From CAYFWF01 sp964346815 (GTDB lineage Bacteria > Acidobacteriota > Aminicenantia > Aminicenantales > Aminicenantaceae), in assembly GCA_964346815.1 (NCBI GenBank), contig CAYFWF010000057.1, positions 62,001 to 126,000 of the forward strand: DNA of 64,000 nt, read 5' to 3'. Below are positions 25,446 through 34,598 of the stretch, piece by piece. The position numbers and the translations under genes are program-made. Every line of letters begins with the position of its first letter. Position 1 is the stretch's first letter. Below the pieces are notes generated by a model. The model saw only the letters and a list, made by a program, of their open reading frames with translations. It made no database searches and had not been told where the DNA came from.

Positions 25446-26399
25446 ATGGTAAAAAAGCTTCTGCTTATCCTCTTTTTCTTTTGGTCCGTAATCCCGAAAA
25501 GCAATGTCCTTTTTGCCCAAGGAGTCTTGACTGCAGAGGAGGCGGCATGCGTTCGCATCGATCAGGGCAAAATCGACGAAGCCGTTAAAATCCTCCAGAA
25601 TATTCTAGAAGTCTCTCCTGAGAATTACAATGCTAAGCTCTATCTAGGTATTGCTTCTTACCTGAAGGATGATATTGAAGCTGCTTTTCAGATATTTCAT
25701 GAAATAGACAAAGAATTGAACAGGATGGTAGGAGCAGGCCGGGCTTTTGGAGATGACGCCATGTTCGCTGCAATGGCACAGGATAGAAGAGAAGGAATTT
25801 TCTTTTCAGCGAAACGTAAAGGACTGCTTTATTTTTGTCTTGGACTGACTTTAAAAGAAAAAAAGGAATTCAAAGATGCTGAAAAGAAATTCAAGAAAGC
25901 TCTGAAGGATGAATATGATGAAACAACTACTCGACTGCATCTGTTTGATCTTTATATCAAAATGAAAAACCTCAAATCTGCAGCCAACCAGTTGGCTGAA
26001 CTTGAAAAAATTTCTGGCAGAAACGATCTTCTCGCGTTTCTCGATGGCTACCTCAAATACAGGAATGACCAAACAGAAAAGGCCCTTGAAGCTTTTGAAG
26101 AAGTGGCTTCGACAATCACAGAAGCCAAGAAAAACATGGCAAGGCTTTATTACAATAGGGGAGACTATCAAAAATCGTTGGAAATCTGGCAGGAAATTCT
26201 CTCTGACGATTCAGGGGATAGATATGCCCTGATCGATCTCGGAAGGATCTTTTTCCTTACCGGAGATTCAGAAAAAGCTCAGGAATATTTCAGCAAAGCA
26301 GGTATCAAGGCCTCTCCTGAAAGATATTCGCCCAAAAAAGTGCCCCTGGTTTACGAGACTCAAATAAAAGGGATCACTTTTAACCTGAAATGCAAATAG
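25446..26399 (+). CDS. Exported TPR-repeat protein
   Basis: 317 residues with a signal peptide (LLLILFFFWSVIPKSNVLF, cleavage near AQG). At least six TPR motifs follow: KIDEAVKILQNILEVSPENY, LYFCLGLTLKEKKEFKDAEK, ARLYYNRGDYQKSLEIWQEI, and ALIDLGRIFFLTGDSEKAQE. It is probably a periplasmic scaffold. A strong ribosome site (GGGGAGGTG) and a consensus promoter stand upstream. No partner is identifiable. Confidence 0.8.
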   Translation: MVKKLLLILFFFWSVIPKSNVLFAQGVLTAEEAACVRIDQGKIDEAVKILQNILEVSPENYNAKLYLGIASYLKDDIEAAFQIFHEIDKELNRMVGAGRAFGDDAMFAAMAQDRREGIFFSAKRKGLLYFCLGLTLKEKKEFKDAEKKFKKALKDEYDETTTRLHLFDLYIKMKNLKSAANQLAELEKISGRNDLLAFLDGYLKYRNDQTEKALEAFEEVASTITEAKKNMARLYYNRGDYQKSLEIWQEILSDDSGDRYALIDLGRIFFLTGDSEKAQEYFSKAGIKASPERYSPKKVPLVYETQIKGITFNLKCK

Positions 26400-26411
26400 T
26401 ACTACGGCTCC

Positions 26412-26545
26412 TCATTCCCAGAGGACTTTGTAGACTTCGATAACCTTGAATCCCTCCCCATTTTCCTCATAGGAATAGGCTTTTCCATTTTTCCAGACGG
26501 GGATGTCCAGCTTGGAAGGGATCGAGAAATGTACAATCCCTTAAT
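26412..26545 (-). pseudogene. C-terminal remnant of a beta-propeller protein
   Basis: The minus-strand frame between an upstream TAA and the stop at 26412-26414 reads GIVHFSIPSKLDIPVWKNGK, then AYSYEENGEGFKVIEVYKV and LWE. This is the last blade strand and tail of the propeller family (compare VWKNHKLYTIEEDEEG in the gene at 11068-12195). Nothing of the N-terminal part remains, and the region upstream to 26697 holds no other gene. Confidence 0.55.
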
Positions 26546-26697
26546 TTATAAGGATTTCCTTTTTTTTGCTTGCACCAAATCCCTCACAATTATTATCCTC
26601 AATTTCCATCCAAAATAAGATTGTTTCATCCAAAACGGCTCAGAAATACTTCCCTTTATTTCCCTTATCATGCCCACGCCTGGGGCCTTGATTTGGA

Positions 26698-27030
26698 TTA
26701 TTTAATCTCCTCATTGAGAGAAATGACCTTTTTCACTGCCACACGCTTCACATCCACAGGCAAAATCTCATTTTCTATCTTAACGGGTATGAGAACACTG
26801 CCTTTTACATCTACAGGCAAGTTATCCGAGATATCGAGCGGTACAGGGTCCCAACTCTCCCAGGATGATCTCTGAAACCCCACGATTCTCACGTCAACAA
26901 CATCTTTTTCTTCGGCCGCATAAAGGGCCGGAAACACTGCAATATCCTTCAGACAAATCCAGACAAGACAGACAGCAACAATGGTGAGGACAAATTTTGT
27001 GTATGCGTCAATCTTTATATATTTTCCCAT
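26698..27030 (-). CDS. Small membrane-anchored protein
   Basis: 110 residues from the ATG at 27030, which has AAAGGAG upstream. An in-frame ATG at 27051 lies ahead of that site. One membrane helix (YTKFVLTIVAVCLVWICLKD) is followed by DVRIVGFQRSSWESWDPVPL and a pattern of paired 'LPVDVKGSV/LPVDVKRVA' strands. Short proteins of this 'KxDxYTKxVLTxIAV' type are common in several phyla, with no known role. It overlaps the preceding gene by 23 bases. Confidence 0.6.
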   Translation of the reverse strand: MGKYIKIDAYTKFVLTIVAVCLVWICLKDIAVFPALYAAEEKDVVDVRIVGFQRSSWESWDPVPLDISDNLPVDVKGSVLIPVKIENEILPVDVKRVAVKKVISLNEEIK

Positions 27031-27421
27031 ATTCTTCTCCTTTGAGTTCATTTTCTTTATTGGTTTTTTTCAATTCGGCGATTTTTTGTTTTATCGCTTT
27101 TATTTCTTTATCGGTTTGCACAATTCTGTACCGAATGTATCCCAAACGATCGAAGACCAGGGCATAGCGGTAGCCTGTCTGATTGATTCCGAAAAAATCT
27201 CCAACCAGGATCTTTTTCCGCCTTAAGAGCTTTTCCAGGCATTTCTCGGCTTGTTCCAATGTTTGAATCTCCTTCCCTTTTATCCCCTGCAGGCTGAATT
27301 TGTGGACCTCTTGCTGGCTTATCTTGAAATCAGCACCTTCTTTCTCTCGCGAAGAAGCCTGCGTGACAGAATTGCTGATCAACAAAAAACAGAAAATGCA
27401 GAAAACAGAGATTCTCTTCAC
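27008..27421 (-). CDS. Exported coiled-coil protein
   Basis: 137 residues starting at a GTG with GGAAAGAGG upstream. The signal peptide is ISVFCIFCFLLISNSVTQAS. The middle contains a compact domain (LVGDFFGINQTGYRYALVFD), and the C terminus is a charged coiled coil (QTDKEIKAIKQKIAELKKTN). It overlaps the small membrane-anchored gene by 23 bases, so the two products are probably made in a fixed ratio and may interact. Confidence 0.55.
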   Translation of the reverse strand: MKRISVFCIFCFLLISNSVTQASSREKEGADFKISQQEVHKFSLQGIKGKEIQTLEQAEKCLEKLLRRKKILVGDFFGINQTGYRYALVFDRLGYIRYRIVQTDKEIKAIKQKIAELKKTNKENELKGEEYGKIYKD

Positions 27422-27520
27422 CCTTGCCTCTTTCCTTAACTTTTTATACTTAGATTGTAATCGAATTGTTAAGACCGTTCACTAAAACAGTGTGTCAGAC
27501 TCTCCATACACGATTTGCAT

Positions 27521-28261
27521 TTACTCCTTGAGAGGTTTGTGCAGTTGGACCGGTTTTGCGGTCTTTTCCCTTATCTTAAGGTTCAAAATTTCGACTCCCA
27601 ACGAAAAGGCCATGGCAAAATAGATGTATCCCTTGGGGATGTGAAGATCGAGCCCCTCTCCCATGAGCGAGAATCCTACCAGCAGCAGAAAACTCAGGGC
27701 CAGCATCTTGATGGTGGGATGTCTGTCAACAAAATTTCCGATGACACCCGCCGAAAGCATCATGACTCCGACGGCGATCACAATGGCCAGGATCATCACC
27801 GGGAGGTGGTCCGCCAATCCTACTGCGGTTATGACCGAATCCAGCGAGAACACGATATCGAGGATGGCGATCTGGATGAGTACAGAAACGAAGTTAGGAG
27901 CAACCTTGGATTTGGCCGCCGTGGGCTTTCCCTCCAGGCTGGCATGGATTTCGTGGGTGCTCTTGGCCAGCAAAAAAAGGCCTCCGGCCAGCAGGATAAT
28001 ATCCCGGCCGGATACAGCATGCCTGAATACAGTGAACAGCGGGGTGGTCAGGGTCATAATCCAAGTGAGTGTGAGCAGCAGCAGAATGCGTGTCGCCATG
28101 GCCAGAGCCAGGCCCAGCGTCCGGGCCTTGTTCCGCTGGTTGGAAGGGAGGCGTCCCGCCAGAACCGAGATAAAAACGATATTGTCGATCCCGAGAACGA
28201 TTTCTAAGGCCGTCAGGGTGGCCAGAGCCACCCAGGCTTGAGGCTGTGTGATCCATTCCAT
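27521..28261 (-). CDS. TerC-family integral membrane protein
   Basis: 246 residues with seven predicted membrane helices. The two conserved acidic motifs of the TerC family are present: LEIVLGIDNIVFISVL near the N terminus and IQIAILDIVFSLDSVITAVG in the middle. TerC/YoaE/MeeF-type proteins are linked to metal efflux (manganese) and metalation of exported enzymes. The original 'tellurite resistance' label is historical. A good ribosome site (AAGGA) is present. It is a single-gene unit. Confidence 0.92.
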   Translation of the reverse strand: MEWITQPQAWVALATLTALEIVLGIDNIVFISVLAGRLPSNQRNKARTLGLALAMATRILLLLTLTWIMTLTTPLFTVFRHAVSGRDIILLAGGLFLLAKSTHEIHASLEGKPTAAKSKVAPNFVSVLIQIAILDIVFSLDSVITAVGLADHLPVMILAIVIAVGVMMLSAGVIGNFVDRHPTIKMLALSFLLLVGFSLMGEGLDLHIPKGYIYFAMAFSLGVEILNLKIREKTAKPVQLHKPLKE

Positions 28262-28444
28262 GACTGATTTCCTTTTATAGAAGGCTGTTCCTTTAGTTCC
28301 CTCAAGAGATTATCACACGCCCGACAGAATATTCAATGCCTTTTCTCAAACGTGCCTATGGAAAAATTGCTTCCTGATGCCAGCCTGATTTTAAGAGTTC
28401 TGGATGCTAACTGATACGATGGATTTTGATTCAAATTGAAGAAT

Positions 28445-29944
28445 TTATTCTGAGCTGTAGTAGGCAATCATCCGGGCTATGGCCTTCTGACAGACGAGGC
28501 AGTATTCGACTTTCGGACTCGAGCCCATCAGGCAGTAGATCATCGGGCGATAAAGGCCTTCTGACGCATATCCAGCTCCTTCGAAGACTCCGACCTTGTC
28601 TTCGAGATGGCTGTACTGCTCTCTCACTTCTTTGAGCTGCGTGATGATGTCATCGAATGTTTTTTTGAACCGCTCCTGGATTTTCTTGATCTGTTCCTCT
28701 GAGAGCCCTTTTTGTCTGGCAAGCTCGATCTCCTTTCTCATGGCCTGCCCGTTTGTCCGCAGTTCCGCCTGGAGGCGATCACGCTTCTCTTTGCCCCAAT
28801 CTGTCGGTATTTCTATGTCTGGGGATAGAAGATCTATCCATTTGACCTGATCCGGATTCAGCAGGGCAGTGATATTGGGTTCGAGAGGTTCGATGCCTTG
28901 GGGATAGAAGTCGTTGTAGGATACTGCTGAGGCATAGTACTCGTCTGCAAGGCCTGCGAAAGAATGCCCGAATTCGTGAAGGAAAAGTCTTTTGCTGACA
29001 GGATTGTCGACCGTAGCGATGCAGTAGTCGTTGTAGATCCCTCCGCCTCCATACCGTTTGCTGTTAACCATAATGACGATGGTGTCATAGGGAACCTGAG
29101 AGGCAATCTTGCGCAGCCTCATTCCTTCTTCGGTAAGCACATACCTGTCCAGGTCAAAGGCATTGAAGGAAGCATGGAGAACAGTGTTCTTGAAGACACC
29201 TTGTCGCGGCTCATCCAGGGCACTTTCCGGAGAAGGCCGAAAAACCCCATAGATATTGAATCTGTTCTTGGCACTCTTGTACGGCTCTGTTTCAAAAAGA
29301 TATCCGGCGAAACGGTCTACATCGGCTTTGAATTTGTCTTTATCATCGGAAGTGTATCCCTCAGCCACAAAGACAAGGTCCACTTTGGCATTGGGATCGC
29401 CGTTTATCAGCGCCTCATAGACAAAGTCATGACTGCTGGCGGCCTCTTTGATGATATGGTAGTCAGAGGGATCGATTTGCAGAGTGAAAAGCGGATGGAG
29501 TTGATTCTTTTTATCCCTTGCTTCGATCACGAAGATCACGGGGTTTTTTGGAAAGGGGATGTGAACCGATCGGTTAAAAGTCCTTTTGACACTGTTAAGC
29601 GCAGGCGTCGTTGTTTTGTATTCACCGAACATACAGTCAAATCCCCGGGAATAGAGGAGCTGATTTGATGCCGCATCATAGACCTTTACGGCATAGCGCC
29701 CGTTGTTGAAGGGATCGGTGAGGTTGTTTGTGTTTCCAGGCCAGATTTTTTCCTGGTAAATGTGATCCATGGTGATTATTTCTTCTTTGGCATCGCCTAT
29801 GTGGTAATAATCGATGCGCATGGAGTTGTCTATGAAATAATCATCAAAAGTGACTGGGTCTTGTCCAGGGAGTATTCCACTGCTCCCTATGAACCATACG
29901 ATTATGAATGAAAAGAAAGCAAAAAGAGCACGAAAAGAATTCAT
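28445..29944 (-). CDS. M64-family zinc metallopeptidase, exported
   Basis: 499 residues with an N-terminal signal segment (ALFAFFSFIIVWFIGSSG). A beta-rich N-terminal domain (about 30-180) precedes the peptidase domain, which starts at KVDLVFVAEGYTSDD. The zinc site HEFGHSFAGLADEYY (His323, His327, Asp334; Glu324 general base) is the M64 (IgA peptidase) signature. A 60-residue charged coiled coil (about 385-445) is inserted between the zinc site and the C-terminal GLYRPMIYCLMGS segment with its Cys pair. It probably digests protein outside the cell. Confidence 0.9.
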   Translation of the reverse strand: MNSFRALFAFFSFIIVWFIGSSGILPGQDPVTFDDYFIDNSMRIDYYHIGDAKEEIITMDHIYQEKIWPGNTNNLTDPFNNGRYAVKVYDAASNQLLYSRGFDCMFGEYKTTTPALNSVKRTFNRSVHIPFPKNPVIFVIEARDKKNQLHPLFTLQIDPSDYHIIKEAASSHDFVYEALINGDPNAKVDLVFVAEGYTSDDKDKFKADVDRFAGYLFETEPYKSAKNRFNIYGVFRPSPESALDEPRQGVFKNTVLHASFNAFDLDRYVLTEEGMRLRKIASQVPYDTIVIMVNSKRYGGGGIYNDYCIATVDNPVSKRLFLHEFGHSFAGLADEYYASAVSYNDFYPQGIEPLEPNITALLNPDQVKWIDLLSPDIEIPTDWGKEKRDRLQAELRTNGQAMRKEIELARQKGLSEEQIKKIQERFKKTFDDIITQLKEVREQYSHLEDKVGVFEGAGYASEGLYRPMIYCLMGSSPKVEYCLVCQKAIARMIAYYSSE

Positions 29945-29969
29945 ATGAATCTCCTTAAATTATATATAT

Positions 29970-30009
29970 ATTATCTAAGGATGAACCAGCCTTGACAACT
30001 CCTGTCAAG
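29970..30009 (-). promoter_or_regulatory. Promoter and operator-like palindrome of the M64 peptidase gene
   Basis: Read on the minus strand, TTGTCA (29998-29993), a 17-base spacer and GATAAT (29975-29970) form a good sigma-70 promoter. An exact inverted repeat CTTGACA-5-TGTCAAG (29991-30009) covers the -35 box. A dimeric repressor could bind there. Confidence 0.5.
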
Positions 30010-30074
30010 TCAAGGTGAACTCAATTCACGACATTTTTTCAAGATCAGGATAAACTTGATTTGACACTCACTGT

Positions 30075-31199
30075 CTATTCAAGTGTTGGCCAAACCACCT
30101 TATAACGCTTAACGTATTGGTATCCGTCTTCGTCTTCTTCGATAGCATAGAGCTTATTCCTTATGATGCGGAATCTTGTTTTTAGCGGGCTCTTAAGGAT
30201 GTATCTCCCTTCTGCGTCAAATATGTCATAATAATATCTTTCTTTGTCTGGCGTTTTTTCATACGTAAAAACATAAATCCTTCCTTCGTCATCCGCCCTC
30301 AGGGTACGAAAGGGAGGAAAGTACTTGGGAGCAGTCGCATTTTGCCTCAATTCAGGCGGATATTCTGCGATCGCCTCCTCTTTATCCTGCTGTGTTATTT
30401 CTATCCGTTTATACTCTTTCTCGATCCTTCTTACTAAATTCGCCGAAGAATCATAGATTTTGATGATATACCCCTCTTCTGGATAGCCGCAGACAATCTG
30501 ATTGCCATGGATGATGTCCCACCTCAACAAAGTGAAAAAGACATTTCTCTTTCCCGTTCTCCTCATTTCTGTACTCGGCAGAGGGGAGGTGCCGTATAAA
30601 TACAATTCTTTCAATTCAGGATCATATTTCTTCAGTGCATACACACCATCCTCCCGGACAATACCGAATCCAAAAATGTTTCCTTCGCTGTCTATTTTGA
30701 CTGTGGTGATCCGAGCTTTTGCCAGCGGGATGCTCTTTATGTAATCACCTTCAGGAGTGAAATATGTGATGTTGTTCATATTTCCCACAAAAACTTCGTC
30801 GTGGTTCGTATAGATAAGTGAACGGGGGAGAAAGAGTTCTCCTGGCCCTTGTCCGGGCCTGCCGATAGTCCTTAAGTATTCGCCTTTGTTGTTATACACT
30901 TTGACATGTTGGGCCTTGTAATCCAGGACATAAATATCTCCGATATCGCTAACGGCAACTGTGTAAACACTTTGGAACATGTATTCCTCTCTTCCGTCTG
31001 CCTCTCCGATCACCAGTTCTTCTTCCAATCCAAAATCCTCTTCGCCGTAAAGCGGCTCAATCGGGTTCTTGACAACCGTTACTCCGTTTATCTCTTCTTT
31101 TGTTCCCTTCCATCCTGTCTCTTTTCGGCTGCAGGAGAGGAGCAGCAACGACAAAATTGATAATAACAGGGCAGGTGCCAATATAGTCTTTAGTCTCAT
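30075..31199 (-). CDS. 6-bladed beta-propeller lipoprotein
   Basis: 374 residues with a lipoprotein signal (ILAPALLLSILSLLLLSC; the cysteine follows LLLS). The family N terminus is complete (GWKGTKEEINGVTVVKNP, EPLYGEEDF, LEEELVIG). The first blades have SDIGDIYVLDYKAQHVKVYN and GRPGQGPGELFLPRS. The C terminus is EEDEDGYQYVKRYKVVW. It is closest in architecture to the gene at 11068-12195. A good ribosome site (AGGGAGAG) precedes it. It should sit on a membrane face as a binding module. Confidence 0.85.
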   Translation of the reverse strand: MRLKTILAPALLLSILSLLLLSCSRKETGWKGTKEEINGVTVVKNPIEPLYGEEDFGLEEELVIGEADGREEYMFQSVYTVAVSDIGDIYVLDYKAQHVKVYNNKGEYLRTIGRPGQGPGELFLPRSLIYTNHDEVFVGNMNNITYFTPEGDYIKSIPLAKARITTVKIDSEGNIFGFGIVREDGVYALKKYDPELKELYLYGTSPLPSTEMRRTGKRNVFFTLLRWDIIHGNQIVCGYPEEGYIIKIYDSSANLVRRIEKEYKRIEITQQDKEEAIAEYPPELRQNATAPKYFPPFRTLRADDEGRIYVFTYEKTPDKERYYYDIFDAEGRYILKSPLKTRFRIIRNKLYAIEEDEDGYQYVKRYKVVWPTLE

Positions 31200-31462
31200 T
31201 TTAATCTCTCCCTCTAGGTATTAACCCCTCTCTTCTAAGGATAAAGCCGAAAAGATGTTAAGTCAAACCACTCCTGGGAGGGTAGCTTTTGAACGTGAGA
31301 AATCTCTTCGGCTAATAGGATAATTCGTCAGAGCTATCGAACCTCAGAAATTTCGCGCTGCTTCTGGCGCCTGAAAAGCCTGAAAGAGATTACTGGAGGC
31401 TTTTGTCTTTTTAATATTTTTAAAGTTATGATAAAATCTATAAAGCCAAGAGGGAGGTTATC

Positions 31463-32659
31463 ATGAAATCCTCGATGAATTCATTGATTGTCATTTCCAT
31501 TGTTTTTATTTTCCTCTCGGTTCAAGCAGAAGAAAATCAGAATCCTCAGTGGAAAGGGACGATTGAAGAAGAAAATGGAATAAAAGTCATTAAAAACCCA
31601 GATGAACCGCTCTATGGCGAGATCACATTCGAACTGGAAGAGGATTTGGTCATCGGCAACGAGAGCGATGAGAATTCCAGGTTCTATAAATGGCTTTCCT
31701 TAGATGTTGACCGGCGCGGGAATATATATGTTATGGACCGGGGGAGTTTCAGGATTCAGAAGTTCGATAAAGAAGGCAAATATCTAAAGACGATGGGAAG
31801 AGAGGGCCAGGGGCCCGGGGAATTTTCCCAGCCAAATTATATAACATTGGACGAAGAAGGGAATGTATACGTCAAGGATGGAACCAAGGCACATATATTC
31901 GATAGAGAGGACCAGTTTGTGAGGTCTTTTCCGGTTCCCTTAAACAGCAATTTTTTTAAGATAACTAAAGAGGGCAACTTTCTGGGAGAAAGAAAGATCA
32001 TTATGCCCCCGGATGAATTATCTGAAGATGTTGTGCTTATGAATGATAAGGGCACGGTATTGAAGGAAATCGCCAGTTTTCCTTCGGTCAGGATGGATTC
32101 CATGTTCAACCGGAAGGATAGATTCGCGACACATGTCCCGGAGCTCTGTTTTTGTCCCAGTATGAAAGATTATGCGGTCTATGGATTTCCATCTGAGTAC
32201 AGGTTGTTTGTGGTTGACTCCAGCGGAGAAATAAAAAAAATCATTGTAAAGGATGAGCCTGCTGAGAAAATTTCGGGTAAAGAAAGAAATAAGATTATTG
32301 ACGTACTAATGGACAACATAAAGAGCAGAAAATCTGCAAGGCAGGAACCAAGAGGAGAGCTTGAGAAAAAGGTGTTGATATCAAAATTCAGGCCTTTTTT
32401 TGACGAGATCAGATTGGATGAAGAAGGCAATATATATGCAGAGAAATTGAAATCCTATCTGAGTGAGGATAGAGGATACGAGTTCGATTTTTTCAACATA
32501 GAGGGATACTATCTATACAAAATGAAAATCCCAGAAGGGATAGCAAATATAAATGTTATAAAGTGGGGATGCGTTTTCAGTGCGCCCTATAATCGGGAAA
32601 CAGGATATTTCCAGGTCAAACGCTACAAGATCAAAAACTGGGACCAGATAAAAAGATGA
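31463..32659 (+). CDS. 6-bladed beta-propeller exported protein
   Basis: 398 residues. The signal peptide (LIVISIVFIFLSVQAE) lacks a lipobox, so this copy is probably soluble in the periplasm or secreted. The sequence then follows the family: WKGTIEEENGIKVIKNP, LEEDLVIGNESDEN, DRRGNIYVMDRGSFRIQKFD, GREGQGPGEF, and a C terminus in QVKRYKIKNWDQIKR. This 'KIKNWDQIK' ending is shared with the genes at 40166-41365 and 41908-43134, marking a closer subgroup. The ribosome site is GAGGGAGG. Confidence 0.85.
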   Translation: MKSSMNSLIVISIVFIFLSVQAEENQNPQWKGTIEEENGIKVIKNPDEPLYGEITFELEEDLVIGNESDENSRFYKWLSLDVDRRGNIYVMDRGSFRIQKFDKEGKYLKTMGREGQGPGEFSQPNYITLDEEGNVYVKDGTKAHIFDREDQFVRSFPVPLNSNFFKITKEGNFLGERKIIMPPDELSEDVVLMNDKGTVLKEIASFPSVRMDSMFNRKDRFATHVPELCFCPSMKDYAVYGFPSEYRLFVVDSSGEIKKIIVKDEPAEKISGKERNKIIDVLMDNIKSRKSARQEPRGELEKKVLISKFRPFFDEIRLDEEGNIYAEKLKSYLSEDRGYEFDFFNIEGYYLYKMKIPEGIANINVIKWGCVFSAPYNRETGYFQVKRYKIKNWDQIKR

Positions 32660-32766
32660 AATACACGTGGCGCTGTGCAGCTTTGGCATCAAACGGCATA
32701 CGGTCACCGCCATTTCCCAGCTTTGTTGTTGTGGTAAATACTTCCTCCGAGAGAGATTGCACTCTA

Positions 32767-33010
32767 CTATTCTTCAAGCTCATGCATTTGAAAGCACTTC
32801 ACGACGAGGAAATCATCTTCGGTGCGCATGATTGTGTAGGCTTTTCCCTTCCGCAGCTCATAAATATGTTGAGGGATATGAACTTGTTTCAAGTAGATCC
32901 TTTCAGGTGAGAAAACATCATAAATCGAAAGCTCTATGCCTTCTTCCACATATTGTCGAAGCCAGAGATTTGCCTCGTCATCAAAAAAGAAATACCGGCT
33001 GCAAAAGGCA
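32767..33010 (-). pseudogene. C-terminal remnant of a beta-propeller protein
   Basis: The frame runs from about CSRYFFFDDEANLWLRQYVE (near 33010) through YDVFSPERIYLKQVHIP and ELRKGKAYTIMRTEDDFLVV to a stop at 32767. It is the last ~80 residues of a propeller paralogue (DVFSPEGxYL, then KCFxM at the tail). No start or signal peptide is present. It lies in the 460-base space between two intact convergent propeller genes. Confidence 0.6.
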
Positions 33011-33127
33011 GTATAGTATTATAGTATTCAGGATGTTTTAACGGACCTTCCTCAAACTTCATTTTGTATTCCAATCCCTACAGCTACAACCTGAAAGTGC
33101 GAGTTGGATGAAACAAAGAGCTCCCAT

Positions 33128-34315
33128 TCACTCCTCTTCCACAATCTGATATTGATAGTATTTCACGCCTCGCATTTTATCCAACAGAACGAGGCTGTCA
33201 TTTTTAATGTAAATGTCGTCGACAAAATGGTTGAGAGGAATTGTACCCAGAAGAACACCATCTGTATCGAATATTTCCAGAATGTACATGTCAGTTTCCT
33301 GAAGATCCGTATCACCGACAACCTGTGTGGTTGCTCCTGTCCGTGTTCCTCTTGTTACGGTATAAACGATCTCTTCCTCTTTGAATTGCCGGTTCAGTGT
33401 CACCACCCAGACTCTTCCTTTATCGTCGACGGCAATCCCCTCTGAACATTTATTCATGCGAGGCGAGTAAAAGGATTGGCTGGTCGCGGTTCTCTCGATC
33501 TTTCCTTTATCCAGAGGCTTGGTGCTGTAGTTTATGACTCTATCCGCTTTCCACAGCAGCTTTCCCTTTGGAGAATATTTTTCTATGCGGTTCTGATGGA
33601 CAAAACTCAGATAGATATAATCATTCTGATCAGTGACAAAATGAAAGACATTGCCCCGATGGTTTAAAAGCCGGTGTTTGTAATCGAACATCTCTCCAAA
33701 TTCCCTTTGGATGTTGCCTTCCGAATCGAGCAGGTGTATCAGTTTTGGAAGCGGTTCATCATCTTTTCCCTCGAAAGTGTATCCGAGAGTGCCTTTCATG
33801 GCCAGCAGGCCGGAATTCAGGGCATAGACTTCGCTGAGGGGATGCTTTGTCAGCGTGATGGTTTCGCGAAGGCTTCCCTCAGTCGAAAAAACCTGGATTT
33901 TTCTGCCTCTTGGGTCCGAAACGATAAGATTTCCTTCGGCATCGATAACCAGCGAGGCGGGGGAGTTGAATTCTCCCGGTCCTTGGCCTTCTCTTCCAAA
34001 GGTATCGATATAGTTCCCCTCTTTATCGAACTTTTGGATCCGGCAGTTTCCTGCATCCAGGATGTAGATGTTGCCCGCATCATCCAGGACAATATCGGAA
34101 GGTATGTTGAAAGCCAGATTCTCGTCCAGGGTATTGATATCCCCGATGGTCCGGATCAATTCGATTTTGATCGGAAGATTCTTGCCCCACTTCCCTCCTT
34201 TTTCGTTGTGAACCATCCGCACGCCGTCGATTGTTTTGATCTCCTGGACAGATGCCGACAGCCAGATGCAAAGCGAAATCAGCAGGAGATGAACCCTGGG
34301 GATCGATTTTTTCAT
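33128..34315 (-). CDS. 6-bladed beta-propeller exported protein
   Basis: 395 residues from the ATG at 34315, preceded by AAAGGAGGG; an upstream frame start at 34372 has no site. The signal peptide is VHLLLISLCIWLSASVQ. The N terminus (IKTIDGVRMVHNEKGG) resembles the gene at 15952-17133. Blades show DDAGNIYILDAGNCRIQKFD, GREGQGPGEFNSPASLVIDA and DDKGRVWVVTLNRQ. Length and blade count are usual for the family. It is presumably extracytoplasmic. Confidence 0.85.
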   Translation of the reverse strand: MKKSIPRVHLLLISLCIWLSASVQEIKTIDGVRMVHNEKGGKWGKNLPIKIELIRTIGDINTLDENLAFNIPSDIVLDDAGNIYILDAGNCRIQKFDKEGNYIDTFGREGQGPGEFNSPASLVIDAEGNLIVSDPRGRKIQVFSTEGSLRETITLTKHPLSEVYALNSGLLAMKGTLGYTFEGKDDEPLPKLIHLLDSEGNIQREFGEMFDYKHRLLNHRGNVFHFVTDQNDYIYLSFVHQNRIEKYSPKGKLLWKADRVINYSTKPLDKGKIERTATSQSFYSPRMNKCSEGIAVDDKGRVWVVTLNRQFKEEEIVYTVTRGTRTGATTQVVGDTDLQETDMYILEIFDTDGVLLGTIPLNHFVDDIYIKNDSLVLLDKMRGVKYYQYQIVEEE

Positions 34316-34598
34316 CTGTCCCTCCTTTGGCTTAAAGAGACACTCTGTAATACTGTTATAGTAATTCAACATGACTCGAGAATCCAGTTTAATTTAGATT
34401 CGATCTATCGTCACGAATGCATTTTGTGGAATACAATTGGCAATATGTTGAGATGGCCGCGCTTCGCTCGCCATGACATTTTCTGTCGGTCGTTCAGGGG
34501 AATCTCATAGGCGGCATTATGATGAAAATTGGGGTAGGTCGGATGTGGCTTGACAAGAGAAGGGCGGGGGGATAAAAATAAATAAGAAGGGGTAAAAA

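Noticed and set aside
28445..28700. Frame fusion at the M64 C terminus
   Set aside because: The coiled-coil insertion is in frame and followed by the expected C-terminal segment, so it is a domain insertion and not a frameshift.
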